Shown: one piece after another, positions 1 through 11,268 of the stretch
Position numbering within the stretch: the stretch's first letter is position 1
How the letters are laid out: every line of letters begins with the position of its first letter
DNA from: Poecilobothrus nobilitatus
Taxonomy: Eukaryota; Arthropoda; Insecta; Diptera; Dolichopodidae
Direction of reading: 5' to 3'
DNA: 64,000 nt
NCBI GenBank assembly: GCA_947095535.1
Contig: OX352772.1
Coordinates: forward strand, 251,367,946 to 251,431,945
Notes under the pieces: generated by a model
Database searches by the model: none
Told to the model about the DNA's origin: nothing
What the model saw: the letters and a program-made list of their open reading frames with translations, nothing else
Translations under genes and position numbers: made by a program

Positions 1-1530
1 TTCGCAGCCATCGATCTACAGGCGATCTTTGAACTTGTCTTTGCGAGAAGCTCAACACCAGCATACATTGTTCTGGTGAATCTGAGATTATAGCTCTCGA
101 TATCTCAAAGGCCTTTGATCGAGTATGGCATTCTGCTCTTCTGAGCAAATGTCAGGGAATTGGGTTGGGAAGCACCTTCTGTGCATGGATTGAGGATTTT
201 CTTTCGAATCGTCGTATTCGTATTCTTGTCGACAATTTTATGTCTGACACTCATAAAATAAATGCTGGCGTTCCACAAGGCTCTGCCTTATCTCCCACTC
301 TCTTCTTAATTTTTATTAATGACCTACTCAGTTCTACCCTCAATCCAACCCATAGTTTTGCCGATGACAGCACTCTGGTGGCATCTTATGATTTTTTAAA
401 AAAATCGAATGCTACTTCAACCGCAATCAGTTTAAAAAGGGAAATTATGGCTAGTTCAGTTAACCACGAGCTAGCGAAAATAGCTGATTGGGGTGTTGAA
501 AACAGAGTTGAGTTTAACACCTCCAAAACTCAAAGCTGTCAGATCTCATGCAAAAGGGATCAATCCATACCAATTCTACGGTTCCAAGGGAAGGGGAAAA
601 TATACAGCGGTCTGCAAATTTAAACATTTTAGGCATGCAGCTTAATCAAAAAATGTTGTGGAATGAACATATTTTTGGTATAGCCAAAAAAGCTGCCAAA
701 TGTTTAGGTTTTATTTTTAGCTGTAAAGCTTATTTTTCCCCTAGTGATCTGGCCAATATCTATAAAGCATATATTCGACCGAAGATGGAGTATAATTCTC
801 TCTTATGGGCTGGCGCTGCTCAAACATCATTAGGTTACCTGGACAAAAACCAAAATCGCGCCTTACGCCTGATTGGCGACCCTACTGTTCAGGGTACCAT
901 TACTCCTCTTAACTCACGTCGAAACATTGGAGCTTTATCTCTCTTTTATAGATATCTTGTAGGTAACGACACTTGTTCTATTGAATTGAAATCAATAATG
1001 CCTCCTCGTAAACAATTCCAACGCAACACTAGAGGAGCCTCAAGTGCTCATTTCTACACCGTGGAAATTCCTAGGTGGTTTAAAACTGGTTATGGAAACT
1101 CTTTTATTGTGAGAACCGCTAAAATGTGGAATATGCTTCCATCCAACGTGTTCCCCTCTGATTCAAATGGTCCATTATACAATTTGCAACTTTTCAAAAC
1201 GAACCTATTCAGGTTTGTCTCCAATTTACCCGCCAATTCTCCTCTAAATTCATATTTCCCCTGAACTCGTCTGCTTCTTGCTCAAACGTGCAATAATTTT
1301 GTAAAAAGGAAAATTTTCCTAGAGTTTGGGTAGCGTGTAAAAAAAAAAAAAGTATTAAAGGATTAAAAAGAAAGAAAGAAAAAAGAAAACAAAAGAAAAA
1401 AACAAGATAAGAAAGTGTATACATAATATAATGAAATAGTTTAAACAGAGCAAAAAAAAAAATAAGATAAGAAAGTCTATACATATAATAAAATAGTTTG
1501 TGTTGAGAAAAAAAAAAGATAAGAAATTTT
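1..1530 (+). mobile_element. LINE family A, copy 1 (decayed reverse transcriptase, 3' part)
   Basis: This is the 3' half of a non-LTR retrotransposon cut by the window start. The reverse transcriptase shows LDISKAFDRVWH at about 99-134, AGVPQGSALSP at about 264-295 and the catalytic FADDSTL at about 358-378. The C-terminal part continues in another frame from about 600 to 1264, so a frameshift lies near 590-610. An in-frame TGA at 30-32 replaces a TTA codon of the second copy at 5.6-7.1 kb. An A-rich 3' tail follows (1338-1530). The family looks like the Jockey/CR1 group; clade not determined. Non-functional. Confidence 0.85.
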
Positions 1531-1600
1531 AGTACGAAAACTATACAATTTTGTGTAAATACCGTCGGCAAAACATAATTTTGTTAAAGTTAAATAATTG
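1531..1600 (+). repeat. Maverick-terminus-like sequence after LINE A
   Basis: The stretch starts AGTACGAAAACTATAC and contains CCGTCGGCAAAACATA at 1562-1577. The same 16-mer occurs twice in each terminal inverted repeat of the intact Maverick (for example near 41426 and 41479). The same stretch recurs at 7212. It may be an end of an older Maverick family, or part of the LINE 3' end. Confidence 0.35.
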
Positions 1601-1680
1601 TTTTGTTATATAATATTTTATTGTTTTGTTATATATTTAATTTTTTTTGATATAATTTCTTTTTTTTTTATGCATTTTTC

Positions 1681-1852
1681 TGCCACGTAAATGTGGACAG
1701 GAAATTATACAGCCTTTCCTGTTCAGGCGTGGCTGTAAATGTCGTAAAGGGAAATAACTCTTACGACGTGTGTGGGATTCGAACCCACACTCCCTCGGTG
1801 TTTACAGCGTATTTTATACGCTCTTACCCAATAGGCCACCGAGGCCCCTGAT
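1681..1852 (-). mobile_element. tRNA-derived SINE-like repeat
   Basis: Read on the minus strand it starts with a tRNA-like head: an A-box-like TGGCCTATTGGGTAAGAGC, then a B box GGTTCGAATCC inside a perfect GTGTGGG/CCCACAC stem. The expected acceptor stem cannot close, so it is not a functional tRNA. About 95 bp of unrelated tail follows, to the conserved TTTACGTGGCA at 1681. Confidence 0.6.
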
Positions 1853-2789
1853 ATAATTTTATAATTATTTTTTGTTTTGATTTTGAATTTAAAAATATTT
1901 GAATTTTTATTATTTTTTAATTTTAAGTAATAAAAATTGGGTTTTTTATGCCAATTGGAAAATTGTTATTATATTATAATACACTATATTTTTAAATTTT
2001 CGGGTTGGCTTTTTCCCTGCTAAAATTGATCTTATTCTTTTCTTTCTTATCAAAAAAAAATTCTTTTAAAATGACATTTTTGGCTTTCAGTACATTATTC
2101 ATCTTGCTTTAAAAAGCTTCAATAGGTAAATTGCATTTTTGATTTTTAAAAAGTATTAACTAAAAAAATAAAAAAATTTAAGCCCGACTTGTAAGTACCA
2201 TAATGCTTCTAAGAGTTAAGAACGCTAGCAATTTAAAATAAAAAATCATGCAATTATGCAAATCATATATTATGAATTATAGTTATTTAAAAATTGTTAA
2301 CGAAAGAAAAAAGTACTAACAGTTTTTATTATAAAAATTATTATAAGAGTAACTATATTATTAATATAATTCACACATTCAAACAATGATATTAATACAT
2401 TCAACAATGATATTATACCATTTATATACTATTACAAATTAGTTTCTATTCTTTATGTTAAATAAATTCTTTATTTACATTTTACACATTCATATTATTT
2501 TCATAAGTTAATATAAATACATTTAAGTGTACATTTACGAGTGCCTTTACGAGTGTAAAAAATGATTTAGTCTCATTTACAAAATGCTTATAATTTATAA
2601 GTGAAAATATTTTGAGTATTGAGTAAATTTGGGTACAATAAAATGTATATTGAGTAATTTTGGGTACAAAACGTTTTTAAGAAATTGACTAAAAATTTTT
2701 GTACTGGATGAATACTCTATGTATATAGTTTCTTTATGGTAAAATACAATGAAAAATTGAGATTAAATGTGGATGTTAATCATAAAACA
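1853..2789. other. AT-rich stretch, nothing recognised
   Basis: Very AT-rich sequence with short poly-T and poly-A runs. I see no coding similarity, clear repeat structure or RNA gene. The end near 2800 may be the 5' remainder of the LINE B copy that follows. Confidence 0.5.
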
Positions 2790-3101
2790 TTCAGTAAGCT
2801 TTGTCCGGCTTATCAACAGAATTTATGTTAAAGAAAAAAAACGTTTGGTTACTAGCAACCACAGAAATTTGTTAAGGAAGTAAATTTTATTAGTACCAAA
2901 TATGCAGAAACTGAAAATGCCGTTATTAATATAAATAATAAAAAAGAAAAAGAATCTGTTATGGATAAACCTGTAAAAAATTGAATAGATCATATTACTC
3001 GTAAAAATGAAATTAGTTGCGATATCAGCAATAGTACTAATCCAATCACTGATGTCAAAAGTAAAGAAACAAGGTAGAATGTAAACCAACGGTTTTTAAA
3101 A

Positions 3102-3890
3102 GCGCACATTTCCAAAACTCAATACAAACTGTTTAGAAGTGTGACTTACACAAAAATTTGAAAATTTCATGTAATAAGAAAAAATGTGAAAATAGGACAT
3201 TTTTGAAATTTTGAGGGGCCGTAAGTCCGGAATCCTATATAACTAAGAAAAGCCGTTAACACTCGTAAAAATATATTATTGAACCTTTAATTTTCATGTC
3301 TTGCCGAAGTAAAATGTGTACAGGTTTCTAAGTTACAGGTGTTTAAAAATAGCAAATTTTCAATTTTTAATCCCTAATAGCTCATAAACAGGGGATGGTC
3401 CGAAAAAATTTTCTGAGCAAACTTATACTAATTCTAAAAATTCTTTTTTGCCTCAAAATTTCAAGCTTTTATCTAAAAGCGTGCCGGAGTTATGAAAGTA
3501 GAAAAATCATGCAAAATTTAGTTTTCACATAACGGTAAATTTGAATACTATATTTAAAAAAATTGTATAATTTTCATACTAATTTACAAAGATAAAAGAA
3601 ATACCTGTCGAGTGACGTTTTCAGATTGAAAAAATCTTAAGCAGAACATAAGATATATGCATTTAAAAATAGGGCTTTTTCAAAGTTTGAGGGGCTGTAG
3701 CTCCGTAATGGGGGAAGCTACATGAAAAAGTTGTTCCACAAAATTATTTTTTTATGAGACCTATCTATGGTTAAAATTTTTTTTCTCTATCTTTAACGGT
3801 GTAGAAGTTTTGTAAACAGACGGACGGACGGACGGACGGACAGAGTGAAACTAATAAGCACATTTTTTCAAAATTTTTTTGGAAATGTGC
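3102..3890. mobile_element. MITE-like element, 789 bp, with TAAAA duplication
   Basis: The ends are inverted: GCGCACATTTCC at 3102 and GGAAATGTGC ending at 3890. TAAAA lies directly on both sides (3097-3101 and 3891-3895). The host LINE B frame is continuous across the site once the element and one TAAAA are removed, which supports the boundaries. No transposase is present. Inside are a (GACG)n run at about 3820-3841 and two 'ggggc(t/c)gtagctccg'-like stretches that resemble the Helentron-like elements at 27.4 and 38.0 kb. Confidence 0.6.
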
Positions 3891-4249
3891 TAAAAACAAT
3901 AAAAATATTTAGTCACATTCCTAAATTTGGACAAGAACAAGTTCAAAAATTGGTAAACAAAAAAGCAAAAGTTCTTCTTGAGAAAACTTTAAATATGGCG
4001 TAAATATTAGTTTCAGTTATAACAACAATACTAAAAATATTAAAGATAGTAGTAGGGAAATTAATAGTAAACAAGACAATTCTTCTAGTAAAAATATTAA
4101 GAGTATTACTATTGAGAATAAAATTAGCAATAAAACACAGAAGTAAAGGGAGATACCAATCAAAGTAACTGGATTAAAGGAGAAACATTAAACCCACTAA
4201 GAAAAAACAAAGAATAGAAGAAACAAAGAAAATCTATCTCAAGAAAACA

Positions 4250-4617
4250 AAAAAAAGCATTTTCATTGATTCAATTACTCTTCCAATAGTTAGAATGAGC
4301 AAAAATAGGACTGAGAAAGGAGATAGTATATACACTGTCTCACGTTTTCGTGAACACAGAATAAAAACGTGCTATTATACTTGTCTTATTTTTATGACCA
4401 GGATGATATTTGTTATGATGGAATAACTCAAACAAACATAAAAGTACTTATCAATCAGGAAGGACTACCGACTGATTATCAAAAATTGAGTAATCTATAC
4501 AAACAGTATCATGAAAGTATAGGTATTGCTAATGAAAAGGTTGCTAAAGATTTAACTTCATACAGACGGCATATTGATAATAAGTACAGAGAATATTTTA
4601 ACTTAGAGAATCTTTGA
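4250..4617 (+). pseudogene. LINE B ORF1 C-terminal domain, decayed
   Basis: An open piece of 82 codons (4369-4617) matches the ORF1 C-terminus at 17157-17546. Shared features are YFYxQDDICY, TQTNIKVLI and QEGLPTDY. The upstream part (4250-4368) continues the match in another frame (SITLPIVRMSK against PPIVKLTK), so a frameshift lies near 4360-4380. The function of this domain is unknown; in this family it probably belongs to the RNA-binding ORF1 protein. Confidence 0.65.
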
Positions 4618-4699
4618 GAAATTATATGATAAGTAATCCATAATGATTAATAATGCAAGTTTTATGAATACAGAATCAAACACAATAAATATAGGAAGC

Positions 4700-5419
4700 T
4701 TAAATATTTTATACTTAAGCATTTATAGCATAAGACATAAAAAATTACTGTAACTTGAAGCATTAATTCATAGTTATAAAGATTTTGATATCGTCGTTCT
4801 TACGGAAGTGTGGATTTATGAAAATGAGGTTAATACAAATAACATACAAAACTTTAATGCAATATTTAACTGTAGAAATGAAAGAAGAGGAGGTGGAACT
4901 GCAATTTTTGTCATTAATAAGTTTAAATATAATGAAAAAGATAAAAACTATAATGCTCCTAATGAAAATAGCACTTTATTTATTGAAGATTTACAAGAAA
5001 AGGTAGATCGATTCTCACACTGTATTTTTTTTGCTGATGTAAATCTAAATCTATTTGAAAAAACAAACACTGTTATTAAATATGTAGATATGTTAAACAT
5101 TTCCGGCTATAAAATCATAAATAAAACATATAGTACAAGAGAAACAGCTGCAACTAATACGCTAATTGATCATATTATATCAAATATAGAGGATCAACAA
5201 AAAATTTCATATAAAATTGGAGATAATGAAATATCTGATCATAAGAGTGTCCTAGTGCGTATTCAACTGAATTCAAAAACTTCATTAAAACCTAATTTAA
5301 AGCTTTCACATACCAGAACAGACTATAATAAATTGCATGATAGAGTAGCTAATAAACTAACTGAAAAACATATTATTGAAGTTGATGAACTTGTTGCAAT
5401 CATACAAGAAGCAAAATAA
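4700..5419 (+). pseudogene. LINE B ORF2 endonuclease domain, decayed
   Basis: Apurinic-type endonuclease of a non-LTR retrotransposon. Visible motifs are DIVVLTEVW (about 4790), the RRGGGTAIFV loop (about 4885) and DNEISDHKSVLV near 5225, the last being the usual SDH catalytic motif. An internal deletion near 4935-4970 joins the middle to the FADVNLN strand. The end (5419) has a stop followed by more ORF2-like sequence to about 5570. Confidence 0.7.
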
Positions 5420-5575
5420 TACAATACAGTAACATATGGGATAAGATCAAGAAATAATAATTGGATTACACCAGCTATTACTGACAAATTAAAAATTAGA
5501 CGCTCATTATATAGAAGATGAACTATGAGAGAGTTGGAAAAAATTTCCCATAAGAAATACACAGGAACGATTTTG

Positions 5576-7211
5576 ATGTACAAATTTTCAGATTTAAGTA
5601 CCGACCTTCAAACTACCGATCAATCGCCATCACTTTGGTCCTCTCCAAAATTATGGAAATTTTGGTAAACAAAAGGCTTTTGAGATACCTGAATAGCTCG
5701 CATATTTTAAACGATCGCCAATACGGCTTTCGCAGCCATCGATCTACAGGCGATCTTTTAACTTGTCTTTGCGAGAAGCTCAACACCAGCATACATTGTT
5801 CTGGTGAATCTGAGATTGTAGCTCTCGATATCTCAAAGGCCTTTGATCGAGTATGGCATTCTGCTCTTCCGAGCAAATGTCAGGCAATTGGGTTGGGAAG
5901 CACCTTCTGTGCATGGATTGAGGATTTTCTTTCGAATCGTCGTATTCGTATCCTTGTCGATAGTTTTATGTCTGACACTCATAAAATAAATGCTGGCGTT
6001 CCACAAGGCTCTTCCTTATCTCCCACTCTCTTCTTAATTTTTATTAATGACCTACTCAGTTCTACCCTCAATCCAATCCATAGTTTTGCCGATGACAGCA
6101 CTCTGGTGGCATCTTATGATTTTTTAAAAAAATCGAATGCTACTTCAACCGCAATCAGTTTGAAAAGGGAAATTATGGCTAGTTCAGTTAACCACGACCT
6201 AGCGAAAATAGCTGATTGGGGTGTTGAAAACAGAGTTGAGTTTAACACCTCCAAAACTCAAAGCTGTCAGATCTCTTGCAAAAGGGATCAATCCATACCA
6301 ATTCTACGGTTCCAAGGGAAGGAGAAAATATACAGGGGTCTGAAAATTTAAACATTTTAGGCATGCAGCTTAATCAAAAAATGTTGTGGAATGAACATAT
6401 GTTTGATATAGCCAAAAAAGCTGCCAAATGTTTATGTTTTCTTTTTCGCTGTAAAGCTTATTTTTCCCCTAGTGATCTGGCCAATATCTATAAAGCATAT
6501 ATTCGACCGAAGATGGAGTATAATTCTCACTTATGGGCGCTGCTCAAACATCATTAGGTTACCTGGACAAAAACCAAATTGTGCCTTACACCTGATTGGC
6601 GACCCTACTATTCAGGGTACCATTACTCCTCTTAACTCACGTCGAAACATTGGAGCTTTATCTCTCTTTTATAGATATCTTGTAGGTAACGACACTTGTT
6701 CTATTGAATTGAAATCAATAATGCCTCCTCGTAAACAACAACAACGCAACACTAGAGGAGCCTCAAGTGCTCATTTCTACACCGTGGAAATTCCTAGGTG
6801 GTTTAAAACTGGTTATGGAAACTCTTTTATTGTGAGAACAGCTAAAATGTGGAATATGCTTTTATACAACGTGTTCCCCTCTGATTCAAATGGTCCATTA
6901 TACAATTTGCAACTTTTCAAAACGAACCTATTCAGGTTTGTCTCCAATTTACCCGCCAATTCTCCTCTAAATTCATATTTCCCCAGAACTCGTCTGCTTC
7001 TTGCTCAAACCTACAATAATTTTGTAAAAAGGAAAATTTTCCTAGAGTCTGGGTAGCGTGTAAAAAAAAAAAAGTATTAAAGGATTAAAAAGAAAGAAAG
7101 AAAAAAGGAAACAAAAGAAAAAAACAAGATAAGAAAGTGTATACATAATATAATGAAATAGTTTAAACAGAGCAAAAAAAAAAAATAAGATAAGAAAGTC
7201 TATACATTTTT
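5576..7211 (+). mobile_element. LINE family A, copy 2 (decayed reverse transcriptase)
   Basis: A 5'-truncated copy starting in the RT fingers. An open frame at 5635-6351 carries LDISKAFDRVWH, AGVPQGSSLSP and the catalytic FADDSTL. The frame then shifts near 6330, and again near 6540, where GGCGCT is lost relative to copy 1; the C-terminus reads on to 7056. It is about 95% like copy 1 by eye. The A-rich tail (7062-7205) matches the tail of copy 1 but lacks about 40 bp. Its junction with LINE B at about 5575 marks insertion or recombination. Confidence 0.85.
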
Positions 7212-7300
7212 AGTACGAAAACTATACAATTTTGTGTAAATACCGTCGCCAAAACACAATTTTGGTATGTTATATAGGCAAAAAAAGTAATTCTTATAAT
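7212..7300 (+). repeat. Candidate terminus of the ancient Maverick
   Basis: It begins AGTACG; the intact element begins AGTAGT. It contains a one-base variant of the 16-mer shared with the intact terminal repeats (CCGTCGCCAAAACACA near 7243). It lies just upstream of sub-terminal sequence similar to that of the intact element. No partner end or target duplication was found. Confidence 0.4.
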
Positions 7301-7559
7301 AAAAAAAAAAAATTTTAATTTTTTTTTTTGTTGTTGTTTTTAAAATAATTACTTGAAAAAAGCAACAGAATTAGAAAATTTGTGGTACTATTTACTACGC
7401 CTACACAAACTTTTAAAAATATGGAAATGAAAGATTTAAATCTAAAATGACGTCAGGGGATTCTTTTTGTTAAAATATATATAAAAAAAAAAAAAATATA
7501 TTATTATTACAAAGTTTGTTTTATTTTTTATTTTTTACTTTTTTTTTAATATTTACAAT

Positions 7560-7920
7560 TTTTTTCTTTAAATTTCTTTACAATTTTAGGTAATATCAAA
7601 ACGCATCTTTTAGGAAATTTAACTGAAGTCGAAGTAAATAAATCTGTTCACTTATCATATTGATCTTCTTTGAGTAAAGTAAATTGAATTAATTTTGACT
7701 CAGTATAATTCCTCAGAAATTTTATATGATAATTGATTTCCCGTCTATATTGCTTTTGAAAGTCTTTTTAATTTTCCTGAAAAAATTTATTAAATATAAG
7801 AAGCGTTCTTGCAAATTCGATTTTTTAATATTAAAACTAAAGAAAACTAATAAAGCAACTACATTAGAAAACAAAATTTTAAAAATAATGAGAATTTACA
7901 CAACCTACTACGGATAGGAG
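7560..7920 (+). other. Sub-terminal Maverick sequence with a 63-codon remnant
   Basis: The stretch 7563-7720 aligns by eye with 41836-41990 of the intact element: CTTTAAATTTCTTTAYAATTTTAG, then a region ending in similar GAATTAAATTGA-like words. A short open piece (7726-7917) rich in Leu and Lys follows where the intact element has its basic 98-codon ORF. Whether they are homologous is unclear. Confidence 0.4.
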
Positions 7921-8201
7921 TGCAAGAGTGTAAATAAAATCCACTACATAAGTTGATAATTAATAAAAAATTTTAAATAGAATTCAGTCAAGTTAGCATT
8001 TTTACATCATACAGAAATTTCCAGAATGTAGAAGCCTAATAAAAACAAAAGAAAAAAAATTTTTTCTGATCTAGAATTGAGTATATATTACTAAAACGGA
8101 AATAATTTAAGGTATTTTATATTCAACTTTTGTGGAGTGAAGTGTCAACTCATCATCATTTATTATTATTATTAGTTGGATTTTAAATTTTAACAAGCAT
8201 T

Positions 8202-8828
8202 ATGAAATTCTTTTATATAACATTAAGTTTATTATCTAATTATTGGAATTTATTCAGCACCTACTCCAAAGATAAGATTAGATGAATCAGGTTATGAAAG
8301 TTCAAACTTCAATGTCATACTTCCAAGTAATGAAACTATTCAAATAAATTTATCAGTGAAATTAATGAAGCATATACTTTCTTCAGAAATACCAATAATA
8401 ACAACAACAACAACACCAATGTATGTAAGTGAAGAATCAATTGGAAAACCTGTTACAGATGATCAAATTATGAAAGCTAATTCTGCCCCCCAATATGTTA
8501 CAACAGAGCAAGCAATTGAAGCATTTAAACAGGAGCTTTTATTGAAGGAAAGAAATATTGGTGGTATAATTGAGAGTGATCAAATTATAGAGTGATTTTT
8601 TGTAGACATTTTCGATTAGAGTATGATGATAATAAAGAAATCAAAGTTCGGTGTTCATATGATTCAAAATTTAAACTACGTTCGTTAAAAATTGAATGTT
8701 TGGAATATATGGAGACTAAAACTAACAGAATTTTAAGTAATGGAATATTGGAAAGTTATATAATTTATGATACTAAATATAAATCTAACAATACTTTAAT
8801 TGATTTGCGAAATATTAAACAAACATAG
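8202..8828 (+). pseudogene. Maverick secreted-protein homologue, decayed
   Basis: Homologue of the signal-peptide protein at 55442-56083. Shared parts are KIRLDESGY/NIRLDQSAY after the signal region, VILPSNET, a Thr-rich linker, PQYVTTEQAIEAFKQELLLKERNIGGII, and the C-terminal pair of cysteines (RCSYD and IECLEY). Frameshifts lie in the signal region near 8245-8260 and near 8593, where the frame ends in TGA and resumes. Conservation of this layout in two divergent Mavericks shows it is a genuine element gene. Confidence 0.75.
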
Positions 8829-9125
8829 GTATAATATGGATATATCTTAAATATTATTTTTAAATAAAATTACATTTTTAACATTTAAACTAAATCTGTT
8901 TTATTTATCCATGAATTATGGCTTGAAGGGAAACCAAGCTATTTAACAAAAGCTTTATCATCTTATATTTTATTATTTTTTGAATTATGTAAATATCTTT
9001 AATTTTAGCTTTTAATAGTTCTGACTCTGATCATCATCAGTGTGAAGATTTTTAGGGTATCGATTGAATTTTTTGAAAATTGAGTGCATTGCCTGAGTGA
9101 CATTTTCAGCTGTTTTATTCTTTAT

Positions 9126-9330
9126 TTAAATTGCCCATGCATATTTTGAAAAAGTATCGATTACAGTTAATAGGAAGCAATACCCTTTATTTTCTTTAGC
9201 ATATAAACCCATTTCTACTAAATCTGCTTGCCAGAGATCATCAAAACCTTTGATAATTACTCTATGTCTTTCGAAATTTTCTTCGCGCTGGTTTATGTAA
9301 TTCAACAACCTCTCTTTTACTCATGACGAA
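9126..9330 (-). pseudogene. Maverick integrase fragment
   Basis: About 60 codons match the N-terminal part of the intact integrase: RHRVIIKGFDDLWQADLVEM and then TVIDTFSKYAWAI. The first catalytic aspartate (QADLV) is present. The rest of the catalytic core and the chromodomain are lost, and the frame ends at the junction with unrelated sequence near 9126. It lies back-to-back with the secreted-protein gene, as in the intact element. Confidence 0.8.
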
Positions 9331-9349
9331 TGATCTAATTTCATTTCTG

Positions 9350-9667
9350 TCATGGGGTTATAATTAAAAAATCTCTCATTAAAAATATACTGACGAAATG
9401 GTTTTTATTTAAAACTCTGGAGATAAGTTTATCAATATTTTCAATTCTTTTATTAAATCTTACTCGATCTAGAGCTATAATCTCCCAATATTTTTGTCGA
9501 GCTAATTTATGTGCATAATTCCATGTGTACAATATATGTGTTTGAGGTTTTAAATTAAAATGAACTCTTTTCTTCACCTTTTCCTCTTCCTCCTCGACCA
9601 ATCTTTCTTCAGGGGAATCTGAAATGTAAAGCCATTCAAATAAATCAAACACCTTACTCTGTCTCAT
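9350..9667 (-). CDS. 105-aa Maverick-associated protein, unknown function
   Basis: The open frame is complete, with an acidic run EEEEEK and then a basic/aromatic part (VKKRVHFNLKPQTHILYTWN, ending in RFNKRIENIDKLI). It stands between the integrase and the 97-aa homologue. The intact Maverick has no counterpart there (54332-54466 is non-coding), so the gene was lost from the newer lineage or gained by the older one. An open frame in an otherwise shattered element may be chance. I do not recognise the family. Confidence 0.5.
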   Translation of the reverse strand: MRQSKVFDLFEWLYISDSPEERLVEEEEEKVKKRVHFNLKPQTHILYTWNYAHKLARQKYWEIIALDRVRFNKRIENIDKLISRVLNKNHFVSIFLMRDFLIITP

Positions 9668-9736
9668 CTTAAATGTAAAACAATAATTATTATGCTTATT
9701 TATTTCTTAATTTAATTAATTCAATTCAATTCTATC

Positions 9737-9950
9737 TTATAATTTCATTAATTTAACAATTCTTATCACTATTTGTACAGCTGATATACTTGCACATGTA
9801 TCTGGGTATGAATCTAACGCATATGGGCATATAGTGTAATGAATACCATGATTTGCTGTTTCTAACTGCACTGAATTTTTGAACTGCAGCAAAAAATTAA
9901 AATGATCTTTAAGCTCATTATAATGTTCCACTAATAGTCTATCTTTATAT
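9737..9950 (-). pseudogene. Homologue of the Maverick 97-aa protein, decayed
   Basis: About 45 codons match the protein at 54038-54331: EHYNELKDHFNFLLQFKNSVQ, then HYTICPYALDS and PDTCASISA. The CPYxxD and PDTC cysteines are kept. After that the frame leaves the match, so the C-terminal cysteines are lost by a frameshift. Confidence 0.7.
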
Positions 9951-10029
9951 TTGTGTATGATTTTATTTAATTTATATCCGACTCGTGATGTTTAGTTTAT
10001 AATGATTTAATACAAACTGATTGTAAAAT

Positions 10030-10530
10030 AATATTATTTGTTCTTTATTTCCAAAAGTTTTATTCGAAGCTCAATGTTTTCAAGAATTTCTGCAGCATTC
10101 GTATCTACGAAGTGCATAGCATTTTTAATTTCATTTTCCATGGTGCTCCATAAAAATGAATTATGTCTTTCAATTTTTTCTTCAATAAAAGATTTGAAGA
10201 TATCATCCAATTTGCTAATTTCATTATCAACGAAATGTTTCATTATGTTCTTTGCATCTGAAAGTTGTGTATTTACCTGCTCAGCATTTTCCCTTTGATA
10301 ATCTATAAAAAGATTTGTTATACTTTTATCATGAATTGATTGTCAACATAATTTTTTGTTACAACATCTGTTGAATTAATTGGTGTTTTAATATTTGCGA
10401 ATTGTTTATTTCGAAGATCATAATTTCCTTCTGAGGTTAAAGGAAAACTTATTATAGAGTTGTTTATTGGCCGATTTTTTTATGATGCAGCATGAGTATG
10501 TCCAAATTTGTCAATAGTCATTATCTAATT
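10030..10530 (-). pseudogene. Fibre-like coiled-coil Maverick protein, decayed
   Basis: Read from about 10524 downward, it starts MTIDKFGHTHAAS (compare MSLDKFGRSTASS at 53502), then meets a stop. SEGNYDLRNKQFANI and VVTKNYVDNQF follow, matching the intact protein. A Lys/Glu-rich helical tail of 69 codons occupies 10034-10243. Several frame breaks. Confidence 0.7.
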
Positions 10531-10544
10531 TTTAAATATTTATT

Positions 10545-11113
10545 ACTCAATTATATTAGCTTCTCTTAGTTCTTCAATAATGGAAATTGATTTCATTATG
10601 ATGATTATTATTGCCAGGCATATCCGACGCAATCAAGAGTTTCAACCTATTAACTAATGTATTAGGATCATCCCAATACAGGTCGGTTTGTATGTAACAT
10701 AGTAGAAGAGTGTGGCAATGCTAATAAATTTTTATTAGAATAAGAATTGCATTTTTTAGTTTTCGTATTATATTCATGTTTATAGAGGTTTTTTATAATA
10801 TTTTGATATTTATACCCCTTATTTCCCTTAATTTGTTCTAATGAATCAAAATTTCTCCTATGAGCATTACTTTTTTCTAAGATCTTTTGATAGTGTTTTA
10901 AATCATTTTCACTATAATTCTCAGGTTTCTTTTCTTTCTTCGATTATGCAAACCTTCCGTTCCCTCAAAGATCTCACCATCAGTAATTATGTTATGATTA
11001 TTTTCATCAATACTAAACTTTGACTTACCTAATTTTCTTATGTTCGATTTTAAGTCAACATAAGGTCCATAACTCTTATCAATCTCTGATTTATTATAAT
11101 AGCTGTATAGAGG

Positions 11114-11146
<33 letters not shown>

Positions 11147-11268
11147 CGGTTCGGAAACCAATGAAAAACTTTTCAAGTCATTAATTTTGGAAGTTGAAAA
11201 TGTGTTAGTATTAGGTGTTAATATCTTAAAACTTTCAGAATTTGATTTATCATTATTTGGTGGTGTTG
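10545..11268 (-). pseudogene. Homologue of the Maverick WDDPNELVDRL protein, decayed
   Basis: The C-terminus (10550-10690) gives IIEELREANII preceded by WDDPNTLV-type sequence. The middle (10900-11100) carries SEIDKSYGPYVDLKSNIRKLG. The N-terminal part has a polyserine run from a (GAT)n tract at 11115-11150 on the plus strand. The match to the protein at 52493-53470 extends to 11268, exactly where a foldback repeat starts. Confidence 0.7.

Larger units (their letters stand above)
2790..5575 (+). mobile_element. LINE family B, copy 1 (decayed ORF1 and endonuclease)
   Basis: This is a fragment of the LINE family present in long form at 14.7-21.6 kb. It holds Asn/Lys-rich ORF1 remnants (2860-3095 and 3896-4140), an ORF1 C-terminal piece (4250-4617) and the N-terminal endonuclease of ORF2 (4700-5419). 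It ends near 5575, where a LINE A fragment begins in the middle of its RT. A MITE sits inside ORF1; removing it together with one TAAAA restores a continuous frame across 3091-3910. Confidence 0.7.

Noticed and set aside
1765..1852. Possible functional tRNA gene (- strand)
   Set aside because: A and B boxes are good but the 3' side cannot pair with the 5' end, and extra tail sequence is present.
10038..10298. Plus-strand 86-codon frame
   Set aside because: Antisense of the fibre-like Maverick pseudogene.
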